Assembly: GCA_005768755.1 (NCBI GenBank)
Contig: VAFL01000002.1
Coordinates: forward strand, 248,001-312,000
DNA: 64,000 nt
From: Paracoccus denitrificans
GTDB lineage: Bacteria; Pseudomonadota; Alphaproteobacteria; Rhodobacterales; Rhodobacteraceae
Direction: 5' to 3'
The translations under genes and the position numbers were made by a program. Of the stretch, positions 26,518 to 34,488 are shown one piece after another. Under the pieces are notes generated by a model, which did no database searches, was not told the DNA's origin, and saw nothing but the letters and a program-made list of their open reading frames with translations. Every line of letters starts with the position of its first letter. Positions within the stretch are counted from its first letter, which is position 1.

Positions 26518-27299
26518 GCCTGCGCGCACGTAACCTGACCGTCCGTCTGGGCCGATCCCAGATCCTGCACGAATTGAATGTGACCGCGCAACCTGGGCAA
26601 CTGACCGCGATCATCGGACCAAACGGCTCTGGCAAGACGACACTTCTGCGCGCCCTGACCGGAGAGCTTGCACCCTACGCGGGCGCGATCACACTTGGCG
26701 AGCATGACATTTCCACCCTGTCGCCTGATGCATTGGCGATGAAAAGGGCTGTGCTGTCGCAGCAAATTTCGCTGGCCTTTCCGTTTACGGCAACCGAAAT
26801 CATCCGCATCGGCCTGACCTCGCATCGCGGCAGAAACAGCGCTGACGATCTGATCCGCGCGGCACTGGCAGCGGTCGATCTGCCCGCGCATGCGGGGCGC
26901 CTTTACCAGGAAATGTCGGGCGGAGAGCAGCAGCGTGTTCAGCTTGCGCGTGCGCTGGCGCAGGTCTGGCACCCGGTTACGGAGGGCGGGCCGAACTGGC
27001 TGCTGCTTGACGAGCCTGTCAGCAGCCTGGATATCGCGCATCAGTTGACAGTCATGCGGCTTGCATCGGATTACGCGCGCCGTGGCGGTGGTGTCGTCGC
27101 CGTCATGCATGACCTGAATCTGACGGCGATGTTCGCCGATCATGTGCTGCTTTTACGAAACGGAAGCATGCTTGCCGCTGGCCCGCCTGCAAACGTGTTG
27201 ACGGATGAACTTCTGTCACAGGCCTATGGCTGCAAACTGGTGGTTGGAAAAGCGCCCGAAAGCGGCGTCTGGCTGCTGCCGCAAGCCGCAAGCCTGTGA
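26514..27299 (+). CDS. hmuV: Heme ABC transporter ATPase HmuV
   Basis: 261 aa ATPase of the hemin importer. Walker A is IIGPNGSGKTTLL, the signature MSGGEQQRVQLARAL and Walker B WLLLDEPVSSLD. The switch histidine is in VMHDLNLTAM. It closes the hmuSTUV operon and is translationally coupled to hmuU through ATGA. A long palindrome follows about 95 bases after the stop. Confidence 0.96.
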   Translation: MSLRARNLTVRLGRSQILHELNVTAQPGQLTAIIGPNGSGKTTLLRALTGELAPYAGAITLGEHDISTLSPDALAMKRAVLSQQISLAFPFTATEIIRIGLTSHRGRNSADDLIRAALAAVDLPAHAGRLYQEMSGGEQQRVQLARALAQVWHPVTEGGPNWLLLDEPVSSLDIAHQLTVMRLASDYARRGGGVVAVMHDLNLTAMFADHVLLLRNGSMLAAGPPANVLTDELLSQAYGCKLVVGKAPESGVWLLPQAASL

Positions 27300-27393
27300 T
27301 CAGGAAAACGCCGCCCGCGCGTGAAACCGCGATGTCCGGATTTCACGATGAACAGGTTGGATAACCCGCGACCGCAGCAACGCTACACAGGAC

Positions 27394-27415
27394 GGGAAAC
27401 CCGGCCGGGTTTCCC
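27394..27415. repeat. 22-base perfect palindrome between convergent genes
   Basis: GGGAAACCC and GGGTTTCCC flank GGCC, making the whole 22-base element self-complementary. It lies between hmuV and the convergent L,D-transpeptidase fusion gene. There is no T-run on either side, so a factor-dependent or stabilising hairpin is more likely than an intrinsic terminator. Confidence 0.55.
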
Positions 27416-27488
27416 AAGGCAGCCCTTGCCGGGCCGCCGCGCATGGCCCCGCTAAAGCACGTTCCTTGCCATGCCACCCAGTTCCGTC

Positions 27489-29018
27489 CTACACCTCAGG
27501 CTCGGCGCGGCAAAGGAAGCACATTTCTGTCCCTGCCCTGATCTTGCCGCTTGCAAAGATGATTGCACCGTCATGTGCTGCCGTGATGGGGTCGCCATTT
27601 GCGCGCAAGCCAATGATCTCCCCCTCCTTCACTTCCTGGCCCGTGGTGAAGTTCGCGATCAACCTGTCGTCGTCGGATTCGGCAAGAACGGCGTCGGTGA
27701 TCCTCAATATCCTTGTCGATTTTGATCCCTGCCTCGGCGCACCTTCAATGACACCAAGTGCTGTCAGGCAATCGACGATGACCGAATAGGCGATAGAGAC
27801 TGACGCGGGGTCCTTATGCTCGCCACATTCCACGGTAATGGCGGCCCCGCCGCTGTGGCGCATGTATTCTGTGGTGCCGATGGCAACCCCGATCTCATCG
27901 GAGCGCCCCTGCCGGTTAAGTGAGCGCAGATGCGCAGGCATCCAGCCATAGACAGCAAAGGGCAAACCTATGGCCTGGATAAGCGCGGCTTCCGTCTTGC
28001 GGTTTACGCGCGGCTCCAGATCGGTGCCTTCCTCGGGCCCGAACAATGCGAAGGGCGGCCCCTTCGACGCGAAGGAGTGCAGGTCGATCAGCACGTCATG
28101 GGCGCGCAGCAACGGACAAAGCACATTCGCCACCCGATCCTCGTTTGCCAGCGGAACGGGATATTCCCGCAACGAGCGGTTCAGATTGCGGTCGCCTTCG
28201 CGCCGGTCGTGTCGAAAGGCCAGGCCGTTGACAACGGGAACAAAGGTCACCGAGCCGGACCGGATTTTCCGTTGCGCAGAACGCAGTTCCGCAATCATGC
28301 GGGTAATTGCCCTGGGTCCGCAGACCTCGTTTCCGTGAACACCACCGGTCACAATGACGCGCGGGCCCGGCTGCAGGCCGTGAAATGTCACCGTCTCAAT
28401 CGTCTCGTCGGATTTGAGTGGTTGGGCCGCAACCGCAGCAGAGGAAATATCGATCACCATCCCCGGTCGCAGGCGGGTTGCGAGGTTCATCAGTTGATCA
28501 CGCGCGACAGCCACACATCCTGCCGTGCCGGACATATCGGCGCGCGCGGCATGCAGAAAGATCGCACTGCCGCCTGCCGCGACCGGCACCGCGTCGTTCC
28601 ATCCCAAAGGCACGAAAAGATCGAACAATTCGGCTGCGCGCGCTTGCGGCTGCTCGCCATCCTGCAATGCGCGCATGCGGTTGTAATCAGGGCTTTCCGG
28701 GTCCTCGATCCAGGCGTAGCTGTCAGGCTTTGGCTTGAACGGAAAGGCCAGCCCGGCCATCACGGCATCGTCGAACGCATCGGGTTCATAAAATCCGTAG
28801 CGCAAGGGGAACCGCCCGGCTGGCGTCGCGCCGTCGCCTTCGCGCTTCAATGCAGGCGCGACAACCCCCGAGCGACCGACAGCGCATGGGACCGACCAGT
28901 CACCGATCTGCAGGGTTCCGCGATGCGGTGCGTCATTATCATCCCCTGCCCGGACATAGATCGTCAGTTCCTGGCTGACCTGCGCAGTAGATGTTGAGGA
29001 AGGATCGGTGTCACGCAT
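27489..29018 (-). CDS. Fusion: YkuD L,D-transpeptidase domain + succinylglutamate desuccinylase/aspartoacylase domain
   Basis: 509 aa two-enzyme protein. Residues about 17-190 form a YkuD-type domain: GRSGVVAPALKREGDGATPA near 48-67, H156 in SAIFLHAAR and the nucleophile C168 in SGTAGCVAVARDQL. Residues about 205-425 form an AstE/AspA (M14-like) zinc hydrolase: H228 and E231 in GGVHGNEVCGPRA, the DRNLNRSL substrate motif at 276-283, H314 in IDLHSFASKG and catalytic E397 in ITVECGEH. A beta-rich C-terminal part (about 435-505) resembles the end domain of that family. The N-terminus (MRDTDPSSTST) has no signal peptide, which is odd for an L,D-transpeptidase and implies cytoplasmic action. It is the last gene of the peptide-importer operon, overlapping the ATPase gene by 8 bases. 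Both active sites look intact; the substrate is unknown. Confidence 0.88.
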   Translation of the reverse strand: MRDTDPSSTSTAQVSQELTIYVRAGDDNDAPHRGTLQIGDWSVPCAVGRSGVVAPALKREGDGATPAGRFPLRYGFYEPDAFDDAVMAGLAFPFKPKPDSYAWIEDPESPDYNRMRALQDGEQPQARAAELFDLFVPLGWNDAVPVAAGGSAIFLHAARADMSGTAGCVAVARDQLMNLATRLRPGMVIDISSAAVAAQPLKSDETIETVTFHGLQPGPRVIVTGGVHGNEVCGPRAITRMIAELRSAQRKIRSGSVTFVPVVNGLAFRHDRREGDRNLNRSLREYPVPLANEDRVANVLCPLLRAHDVLIDLHSFASKGPPFALFGPEEGTDLEPRVNRKTEAALIQAIGLPFAVYGWMPAHLRSLNRQGRSDEIGVAIGTTEYMRHSGGAAITVECGEHKDPASVSIAYSVIVDCLTALGVIEGAPRQGSKSTRILRITDAVLAESDDDRLIANFTTGQEVKEGEIIGLRANGDPITAAHDGAIIFASGKIRAGTEMCFLCRAEPEV

Positions 29019-30030
29019 TCAGAAGTTCCGCTTCAATCAGATGGCAGCGCCCGCGATGATTGGGGCCGATGGTGGTAAAGTCGGGATTCGCACCCGTCCG
29101 GCAGCGATCCACGGCCACGGGGCAACGTGGATGGAAGGCGCAGCCGGGCGGCGGGTTCAGTGGGCTGGGGATTTCACCGCGCAGACGCTGCGGCGCCTTT
29201 TCATGGTGCAGCGGATCGGGGATCGCGGAAATCAGGGCGCGCGTATAGGGATGGGCGGGGTTGGCGAATATTTGCTGCCAGTCGCCGTCTTCCACGATAC
29301 GGCCCAGATACATGACGTTGATGCGGTCACTCATATGTTCGACAACGCCGAGATCATGAGAGATCAGCAGCAAGGCGATTCCCAGCTCGCGTTTCAGATC
29401 CAGCAGAAGATTGATGATCTGCGCCCGGATCGAGACGTCAAGCGCCGAAACCGGCTCATCACAGATGACCAGCTTGGGCTGCAGGATCAGCGCGCGGGCG
29501 ATGCACAGGCGCTGGCGCTGTCCACCCGAGAATTCATCCGGTCTGCGATCCGCGGCGTCCGGCTTCATGCCAACCAGGCGCAACATTTCCTGCAACCGGA
29601 CTTCACGCTGATCGCGATTGCCCATGCCATGCAGCCTAAGGGGACCGGAAAGGATCTCGCGGATCGTCTGTCGAGGGTTCAGCGACGACATGGGATCCTG
29701 AAAAACCATCTGCGCCGACCGGGCCAGTCTCATCGGATCTGCGCTGCCCGGTCCGGTGATTTCATGACCGTCCACGCTGATCCGTCCCGCCGTCGCGGGC
29801 ACCAGCCCAAGGATCGCCTGCGCGATTGTCGATTTTCCGCAGCCGCTTTCACCGACAAGGCCAAGACATTCGCCGCTGCGCAGGTTCAGGTCCACGCCGT
29901 CAACCGCTTTTACGGCGGACTGGGTGCCCCGCCATCCCTGGCGCACAGGATAGTGGACCTTCAGCCCTTCGATCGACAGAAGCGCATCACGGTGCGACGG
30001 CGCGGGCGGATGGTGCGGATTTTCAGACAT
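29011..30030 (-). CDS. Oligopeptide/dipeptide ABC transporter ATPase (OppF-like)
   Basis: 339 aa. Walker A is GESGCGKST, the signature FSGGQRQRLCIARAL and Walker B LVICDEPVSALD. The C-terminal cysteine-containing oligopeptide-transporter region is GCAFHPRCPVAVDRC. The start at 30030 (MSENPHHPP) overlaps the preceding ATPase gene by 8 bases (ATGTCTGA); a longer in-frame start would overlap more. It acts with the OppD-like ATPase on two permeases. Confidence 0.95.
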   Translation of the reverse strand: MSENPHHPPAPSHRDALLSIEGLKVHYPVRQGWRGTQSAVKAVDGVDLNLRSGECLGLVGESGCGKSTIAQAILGLVPATAGRISVDGHEITGPGSADPMRLARSAQMVFQDPMSSLNPRQTIREILSGPLRLHGMGNRDQREVRLQEMLRLVGMKPDAADRRPDEFSGGQRQRLCIARALILQPKLVICDEPVSALDVSIRAQIINLLLDLKRELGIALLLISHDLGVVEHMSDRINVMYLGRIVEDGDWQQIFANPAHPYTRALISAIPDPLHHEKAPQRLRGEIPSPLNPPPGCAFHPRCPVAVDRCRTGANPDFTTIGPNHRGRCHLIEAELLNA

Positions 30031-31000
30031 GGTGCAGACAACGGACGATGCCGCCCTTTTCCAGTTGGGTGACGGGCACCGGCCCGGCTTCACATTCCGC
30101 TGTCACGCGCGGGCATCGGGCAGCGAAGCGGCAACCATGCGGGAATTCATGCAGGGCCGGCACGACACCCGAAATCTCGGTCAGTCTTTGCTGTCCATGT
30201 TCAAGGCGCCGTCCCAGCCGCGGCAGCGCCCCCACAAGGCCAAGCGTGTAGGGATGTGCGGGATGGTTAAAGACCTCGGCCGCGTTGCGCTGTTCCACGA
30301 TCTGGCCCGCATACATCACCGCGACGCGGTTGCAGATCCGGGCCACCAGACCAAGATCGTGCGAGATCATCATGACGGCCGTGCCCTTTGCACGACACAG
30401 TTCCAGTACAAGTTCGACGATTTCAGCCTGAATCGTCACATCCAGCGCTGTCGTCGGTTCATCTGCGATCAGCAGCTTCGGGTCACAAGCCAGGGCAATT
30501 GCAATCATCACGCGCTGGCGCATGCCGCCTGACAGCTGGTGAGGATACGCGTTGATGCGACGTTCGGGACTGGAAACGCGGACCTGATCCAACGCCTCGA
30601 TTGCCTTCTTGCGTGCGTCCCTTCTGCTGAGTCCGCGATGCAACACAAACATTTCGCCGATCTGATCGCCCACCGTCATCAGCGGATTGAGGGCGGTCAT
30701 GGGTTCCTGGAAGATCATCGAGACGTCGTCACCGCGCATCTTCCGCATCTGGCGCCTGGATATTGCGGCAAGATCCGTGTCACCAAGCATGATCTGCCCG
30801 CCGGTCAGGCGCATCGGGTGGCGCAGCAATCCTGCAATCGCCAGCGCGCACAGGCTTTTGCCGCATCCACTTTCGCCAACCAGCCCGAACACCTCGCCGC
30901 GGCCGATCGAAAAGCTGACGTTGTCGACCGCGTTGATCGGTGGCCCGTCGCCCATAAGCGATACGCTCAGGTCACGGACGTCCAGCATGTGTTCGCTCAT
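30023..31000 (-). CDS. Oligopeptide/dipeptide ABC transporter ATPase (OppD-like)
   Basis: 325 aa. Walker A is GESGCGKSL, the signature LSGGMRQRVMIAIAL and Walker B LLIADEPTTALD. The C-terminal oligopeptide-transporter extension includes GCRFAARCPRVTAEC. It overlaps the upstream permease gene by 4 bases and the downstream ATPase gene by 8 bases. Confidence 0.95.
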   Translation of the reverse strand: MSEHMLDVRDLSVSLMGDGPPINAVDNVSFSIGRGEVFGLVGESGCGKSLCALAIAGLLRHPMRLTGGQIMLGDTDLAAISRRQMRKMRGDDVSMIFQEPMTALNPLMTVGDQIGEMFVLHRGLSRRDARKKAIEALDQVRVSSPERRINAYPHQLSGGMRQRVMIAIALACDPKLLIADEPTTALDVTIQAEIVELVLELCRAKGTAVMMISHDLGLVARICNRVAVMYAGQIVEQRNAAEVFNHPAHPYTLGLVGALPRLGRRLEHGQQRLTEISGVVPALHEFPHGCRFAARCPRVTAECEAGPVPVTQLEKGGIVRCLHHV

Positions 31001-31815
31001 CTGCGCGCCCTGCCATGTGGATCCAGATAATCACGCAACCCGTCACCCAGCAGGTTGAAGCCCAGCACCGTCACGAAAAGCGCCAATCCCGGAAATATTG
31101 CGACCCAGGGTGCGATCATCAGCTGTTCGCGCGCCGAAGACAGCATACCGCCCCAACTGGGATTGGGCGGTATGACGCCCAGTCCAAGAAACGACAGCGA
31201 CGCTTCGGCAATGATTGCCGAACCGACCCCCATCGTGGCCACGACAATCAGCGGCCCCGCGATGTTTGGCAGCAGTTCGCGGAACATGACGTGGATCGGG
31301 CCGAAGCCGATGATGCGGGCGGATTGCACGTAATTCAGCGATTTTTGTGTCAGCACCTGGGCACGCGAAATCCGGCAGCTATAGGCCCAGTCGGTCAGGC
31401 CAAGCGCGATCAGAAGACTAAGCAGCCCAGGACCAAGGACTGCCATCAGGGCAAGCGCAAAGACAATCGTCGGGATCGACAGCATCAGGCTGGTCAGCCC
31501 CTGCACGAACTCGTCCCACCAGCCGCCGAAATAGCCGGCAGAAAGGCCCAGAGAAATGCCGATTGCCGTATTCATCACCTGAACGGCAAGCCCGATGAAC
31601 AGCGATATCCGTGCGCCATATGCGATGCGCGAAAAGATATCCCTGCCCTGTTCGTCGGTCCCCAGCCAGAACTGCGCATTCGGCGGTTCCTCTGCATACA
31701 TCAGGTTGGCCGAGGTTACAGGATGATAGGGTGCAATCAGCGGCGCGAAGACGGCCAGCAACACCACCAGAAGGATGATGCCGCCGCCTATATACAGATT
31801 TGGTCCGGCCTTCAT
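30997..31815 (-). CDS. Oligopeptide ABC transporter permease (OppC/DppC-like)
   Basis: 272 aa permease. The N-terminal OppC segment covers about residues 7-30, followed by PPNAQFWLGTDEQGRDIFSR, a hallmark of the DppC/OppC group. The ATPase-contact loop is in YVQSARIIGFGPIHVMFREL. About five to six membrane segments are visible. Confidence 0.95.
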   Translation of the reverse strand: MKAGPNLYIGGGIILLVVLLAVFAPLIAPYHPVTSANLMYAEEPPNAQFWLGTDEQGRDIFSRIAYGARISLFIGLAVQVMNTAIGISLGLSAGYFGGWWDEFVQGLTSLMLSIPTIVFALALMAVLGPGLLSLLIALGLTDWAYSCRISRAQVLTQKSLNYVQSARIIGFGPIHVMFRELLPNIAGPLIVVATMGVGSAIIAEASLSFLGLGVIPPNPSWGGMLSSAREQLMIAPWVAIFPGLALFVTVLGFNLLGDGLRDYLDPHGRARR

Positions 31816-31825
31816 GACCCCGCCC

Positions 31826-32758
31826 TCAATGATAGCGAATGCGCGGATCGACGATCAGATAAGCAAGGTCGACCAGCGTATTGATGAGAAGAAAGAACAG
31901 GACAATCACCAGAATTGTCCCCTGCACTGCGGGGATATCGCGCAACCCGACCGAGTCGATCAGAAGAGAGCCGACACCGGGCCAGGCGAACAGCTTCTCG
32001 ACCACGACCGATCCGCCAAGCATCGAACCGAACTGCAGCCCGATGGTGGTCAGCACCAGCACAAAGGCATTGCGCGCAAGGTGGCGTGTCACCAGCCGCC
32101 GTTCGGACATGCCCTTTGACCGGGCCGTGCGGATGAAATCCGCGTTCAACGTTTCCAGGACAGCTGCGCGCGTCGTCCGGGCCAGCAGTGCCATTGGCGC
32201 GATCCCCAGCGTTATCGCCGGCAGGATCAGATGCGACAGCCCGCCCGACCCGTAACCGAAGGTGGGCAGCATATGCAACTTCAGCGAGAAGACATACATC
32301 AGTAGAAGGCCAGCCCAGAAGCCGGGTATCGACAGACCGGACACGGCAAAGGACATTGCCGCCGTATCTATCCAGCTTCCCTGTCGGATCGCAGCGATAA
32401 ACCCCAGTGGCAGCCCGACACAGATCGCGAAGAATATCGCAGCACATGCCAGCTTGAATGATGCCCAGATCCGGCCGGACAGCATGTCGCTTACCGGGCG
32501 TCTCGTCGCATAGGATGTTCCCAGATCACCCTGCGCCAGATCGCCGACATAATGCGCGAACCGGATCGGCAGGGGATCGTTCAGCCCCAGCTCCTCCTCC
32601 AGCCGCTCAAGCACTTCGGCGGAAACGTCGCGCTTGTCTGCCTGCAGCGATGAGGCGTAGGTGCCCGGAATGACGCTGAACAGCACAAAAACCAGCGTGA
32701 TCACGATAAAGACTGTCAGCGCGGCCTGGGCAAGCCGCCGAACCAGAAGTTGCAGCAT
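31826..32758 (-). CDS. Oligopeptide ABC transporter permease (OppB/DppB-like)
   Basis: 310 aa permease. The N-terminal TM segment is AALTVFIVITLVFVLFSVIP. The DppB/OppB motif GLNDPLPIRFAHYVGDLAQG is followed by LGTSYATRRPV. The loop FIRTARSKGMSERRLVTRHL contacts the ATPase. It follows an intrinsic terminator placed after the binding-protein gene, so its expression depends on readthrough or an internal start. Confidence 0.95.
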   Translation of the reverse strand: MLQLLVRRLAQAALTVFIVITLVFVLFSVIPGTYASSLQADKRDVSAEVLERLEEELGLNDPLPIRFAHYVGDLAQGDLGTSYATRRPVSDMLSGRIWASFKLACAAIFFAICVGLPLGFIAAIRQGSWIDTAAMSFAVSGLSIPGFWAGLLLMYVFSLKLHMLPTFGYGSGGLSHLILPAITLGIAPMALLARTTRAAVLETLNADFIRTARSKGMSERRLVTRHLARNAFVLVLTTIGLQFGSMLGGSVVVEKLFAWPGVGSLLIDSVGLRDIPAVQGTILVIVLFFLLINTLVDLAYLIVDPRIRYH

Positions 32759-32787
32759 GAAATTCCTTTGACGACCGGGGGCATGCG

Positions 32788-32814
32788 AAAAAAGGGGCCA
32801 GAACCTCTGGCCCC
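32788..32814 (-). terminator. Intrinsic terminator between binding protein and permease genes
   Basis: Perfect 9-bp stem GGGGCCAGA / TCTGGCCCC with a 3-base loop. On the - strand it is followed by TTTTTT. It lies 8 bases after the family 5 binding-protein stop and before the OppB-like gene, so it likely works as a partial terminator. Confidence 0.85.
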
Positions 32815-32821
32815 GTTCCCC

Positions 32822-34459
32822 TTACCGAGACGGTGCGTCCTCGCTCAGCCAGACGGAATCGACCTCGATGATGGCGATTTCAGTCACGTTGCCATCTATG
32901 CCATGCGTCCAGGGTTGCGTGGCCAGAACCGCCTTGTTGTAGTTATGGAACCAGACGGGCGCCTGTTCGAAGATGTGGCCATCGGCCTGGCGGATCAGTT
33001 CCAGCCGCTTTTCTGGGTCGGTCGTTCCAAGCGCCTCATCCAGAAGCGCATCGAATGCCGGGTCCTTGTAGGCGGCACGGTTTTTCGAGCGCGGCTGCCG
33101 GCTGTCAAAACTGCGCAGCGCCGAGATCGGATCGGGGCCTGTGCCGTTCGACCGGAACCACGCCGTTGCTTCACCGCTGTTGATCGCGTCAACCAGCACA
33201 CCGGCTTCAACGACTTTTGGCGTCGCCGTTATCCCAACAGCCGCCAGATACGGCGTCATGGCCTGCAAAACGCCAAGTGATGCGGTTGAATCGGTCACCC
33301 ATGCCTCAAAGGAAAAGCCATCGGAAAGGCCGGCTTCATCCAGAAGCGCCTTGGCCTTTTCAGGATCAAACGGATAAGGCTGACGATCAGGATCGAATCC
33401 GGACGACGGTGTCGGCAACCAGCCCACGGCCTTGAATGCCTTGTTTTTCAACAGCTTTTCAATGATGATGTCGCGGTCAATTGCATAATTGATCGCTTGG
33501 CGCACGCGCACATCGCCGAAAGGCTCTACTTCCAGGTTAAGGCCCATATGCCGGGTGAACATCTCGGCAATTTCGATCAGGCCCTTAGAAAGCTCCGGGT
33601 CTTGGGTATAAAGGACATAGGCGCTTTCACCCAGAACCGTGGCATCCAGTTCGCCCGCGCGGAACGCGAGATCAAGCGCCGAATAGTCGTCGGTGATCGT
33701 GAATTCGATCTCGTCAGCGTAGGGCTTGCCTTCTTTATAGTATTTATCGAATTTCGTGCCTGAAATGCGCGAACCTTCGATATGTTCTGCAAAGACGAAG
33801 GGGCCGCAACCAACCGGGTTTGACAGGAAGTCGCCGCCCTCGATGGCTTCTTTCGGCAGGATCGCGGTCACCGCGTCGAACAGCAGATAGCCCGGCTCGA
33901 CGAACCCTTCGAACGTGATCGACAGGCTCAGGTCGTCGATCTTCTTCAGGCCCTCGATCTGGTCGGCATTTCCATCAAGGAAATCCCTTGCGCCGACGAT
34001 GCCGCTAAGGGCGGGAATGCCCGAAAGGCTGCTGCCCGGCGACAGAATGCGGGTGAAGGACCAGATCACATCATCTGCGGTGACCTGGCGGCCGTTATGG
34101 AAAAAGATGTTGTCGTGAAGGCGGTAGGTGAAGGTCTTGCCGTCCTCGCTTTGCTGCACCTCGGCGGCAAGATCGGGGACCACCGAATTCGATGCCGAAT
34201 CCCAGACATAAAGTGACCGATGGAACGCTTTCGAAACGGCCATATCCTGCGATTCATAGGTAGCATGGGGGTCCAGGCTTTGCAGCGCCGATCCATACGG
34301 GGCAACCAGGCGCAACTTGCCGCCCGGGACCGGTGTCGCCGCGTCCTGCGCGCGCGCTGCGACTGGCGAAAATCCTGTCACGGCCACGGCAGTGCTGGCC
34401 AGCATTGCAGCAAGGATCCGGCGGCGGCTGATGGAAAACGGTTCGAGTTCTTTGGTCAT
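32822..34459 (-). CDS. ABC transporter substrate-binding protein, family 5 (peptide/metallophore type)
   Basis: 545 aa extracytoplasmic binding protein of the DppA/OppA/NikA class. The signal has a Tat-like SRRRIL before the hydrophobic stretch AAMLASTAVAVTGFSPVA and the ARAQDA cleavage region. Typical motifs: TYRLHDNIFFHNGRQVTADD and VRQAINYAIDRDIIIEKLL. It is the second gene of the operon, 29 bases after the beta-lactamase-like gene, with AGGAAGG before the ATG. Family members bind peptides, murein peptides, opines, nickel or metallophores; sequence alone does not choose among these. Confidence 0.94.
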   Translation of the reverse strand: MTKELEPFSISRRRILAAMLASTAVAVTGFSPVAARAQDAATPVPGGKLRLVAPYGSALQSLDPHATYESQDMAVSKAFHRSLYVWDSASNSVVPDLAAEVQQSEDGKTFTYRLHDNIFFHNGRQVTADDVIWSFTRILSPGSSLSGIPALSGIVGARDFLDGNADQIEGLKKIDDLSLSITFEGFVEPGYLLFDAVTAILPKEAIEGGDFLSNPVGCGPFVFAEHIEGSRISGTKFDKYYKEGKPYADEIEFTITDDYSALDLAFRAGELDATVLGESAYVLYTQDPELSKGLIEIAEMFTRHMGLNLEVEPFGDVRVRQAINYAIDRDIIIEKLLKNKAFKAVGWLPTPSSGFDPDRQPYPFDPEKAKALLDEAGLSDGFSFEAWVTDSTASLGVLQAMTPYLAAVGITATPKVVEAGVLVDAINSGEATAWFRSNGTGPDPISALRSFDSRQPRSKNRAAYKDPAFDALLDEALGTTDPEKRLELIRQADGHIFEQAPVWFHNYNKAVLATQPWTHGIDGNVTEIAIIEVDSVWLSEDAPSR

Positions 34460-34488
34460 TGGTACCTTCCTGTTTGCTTCTTATGTTC

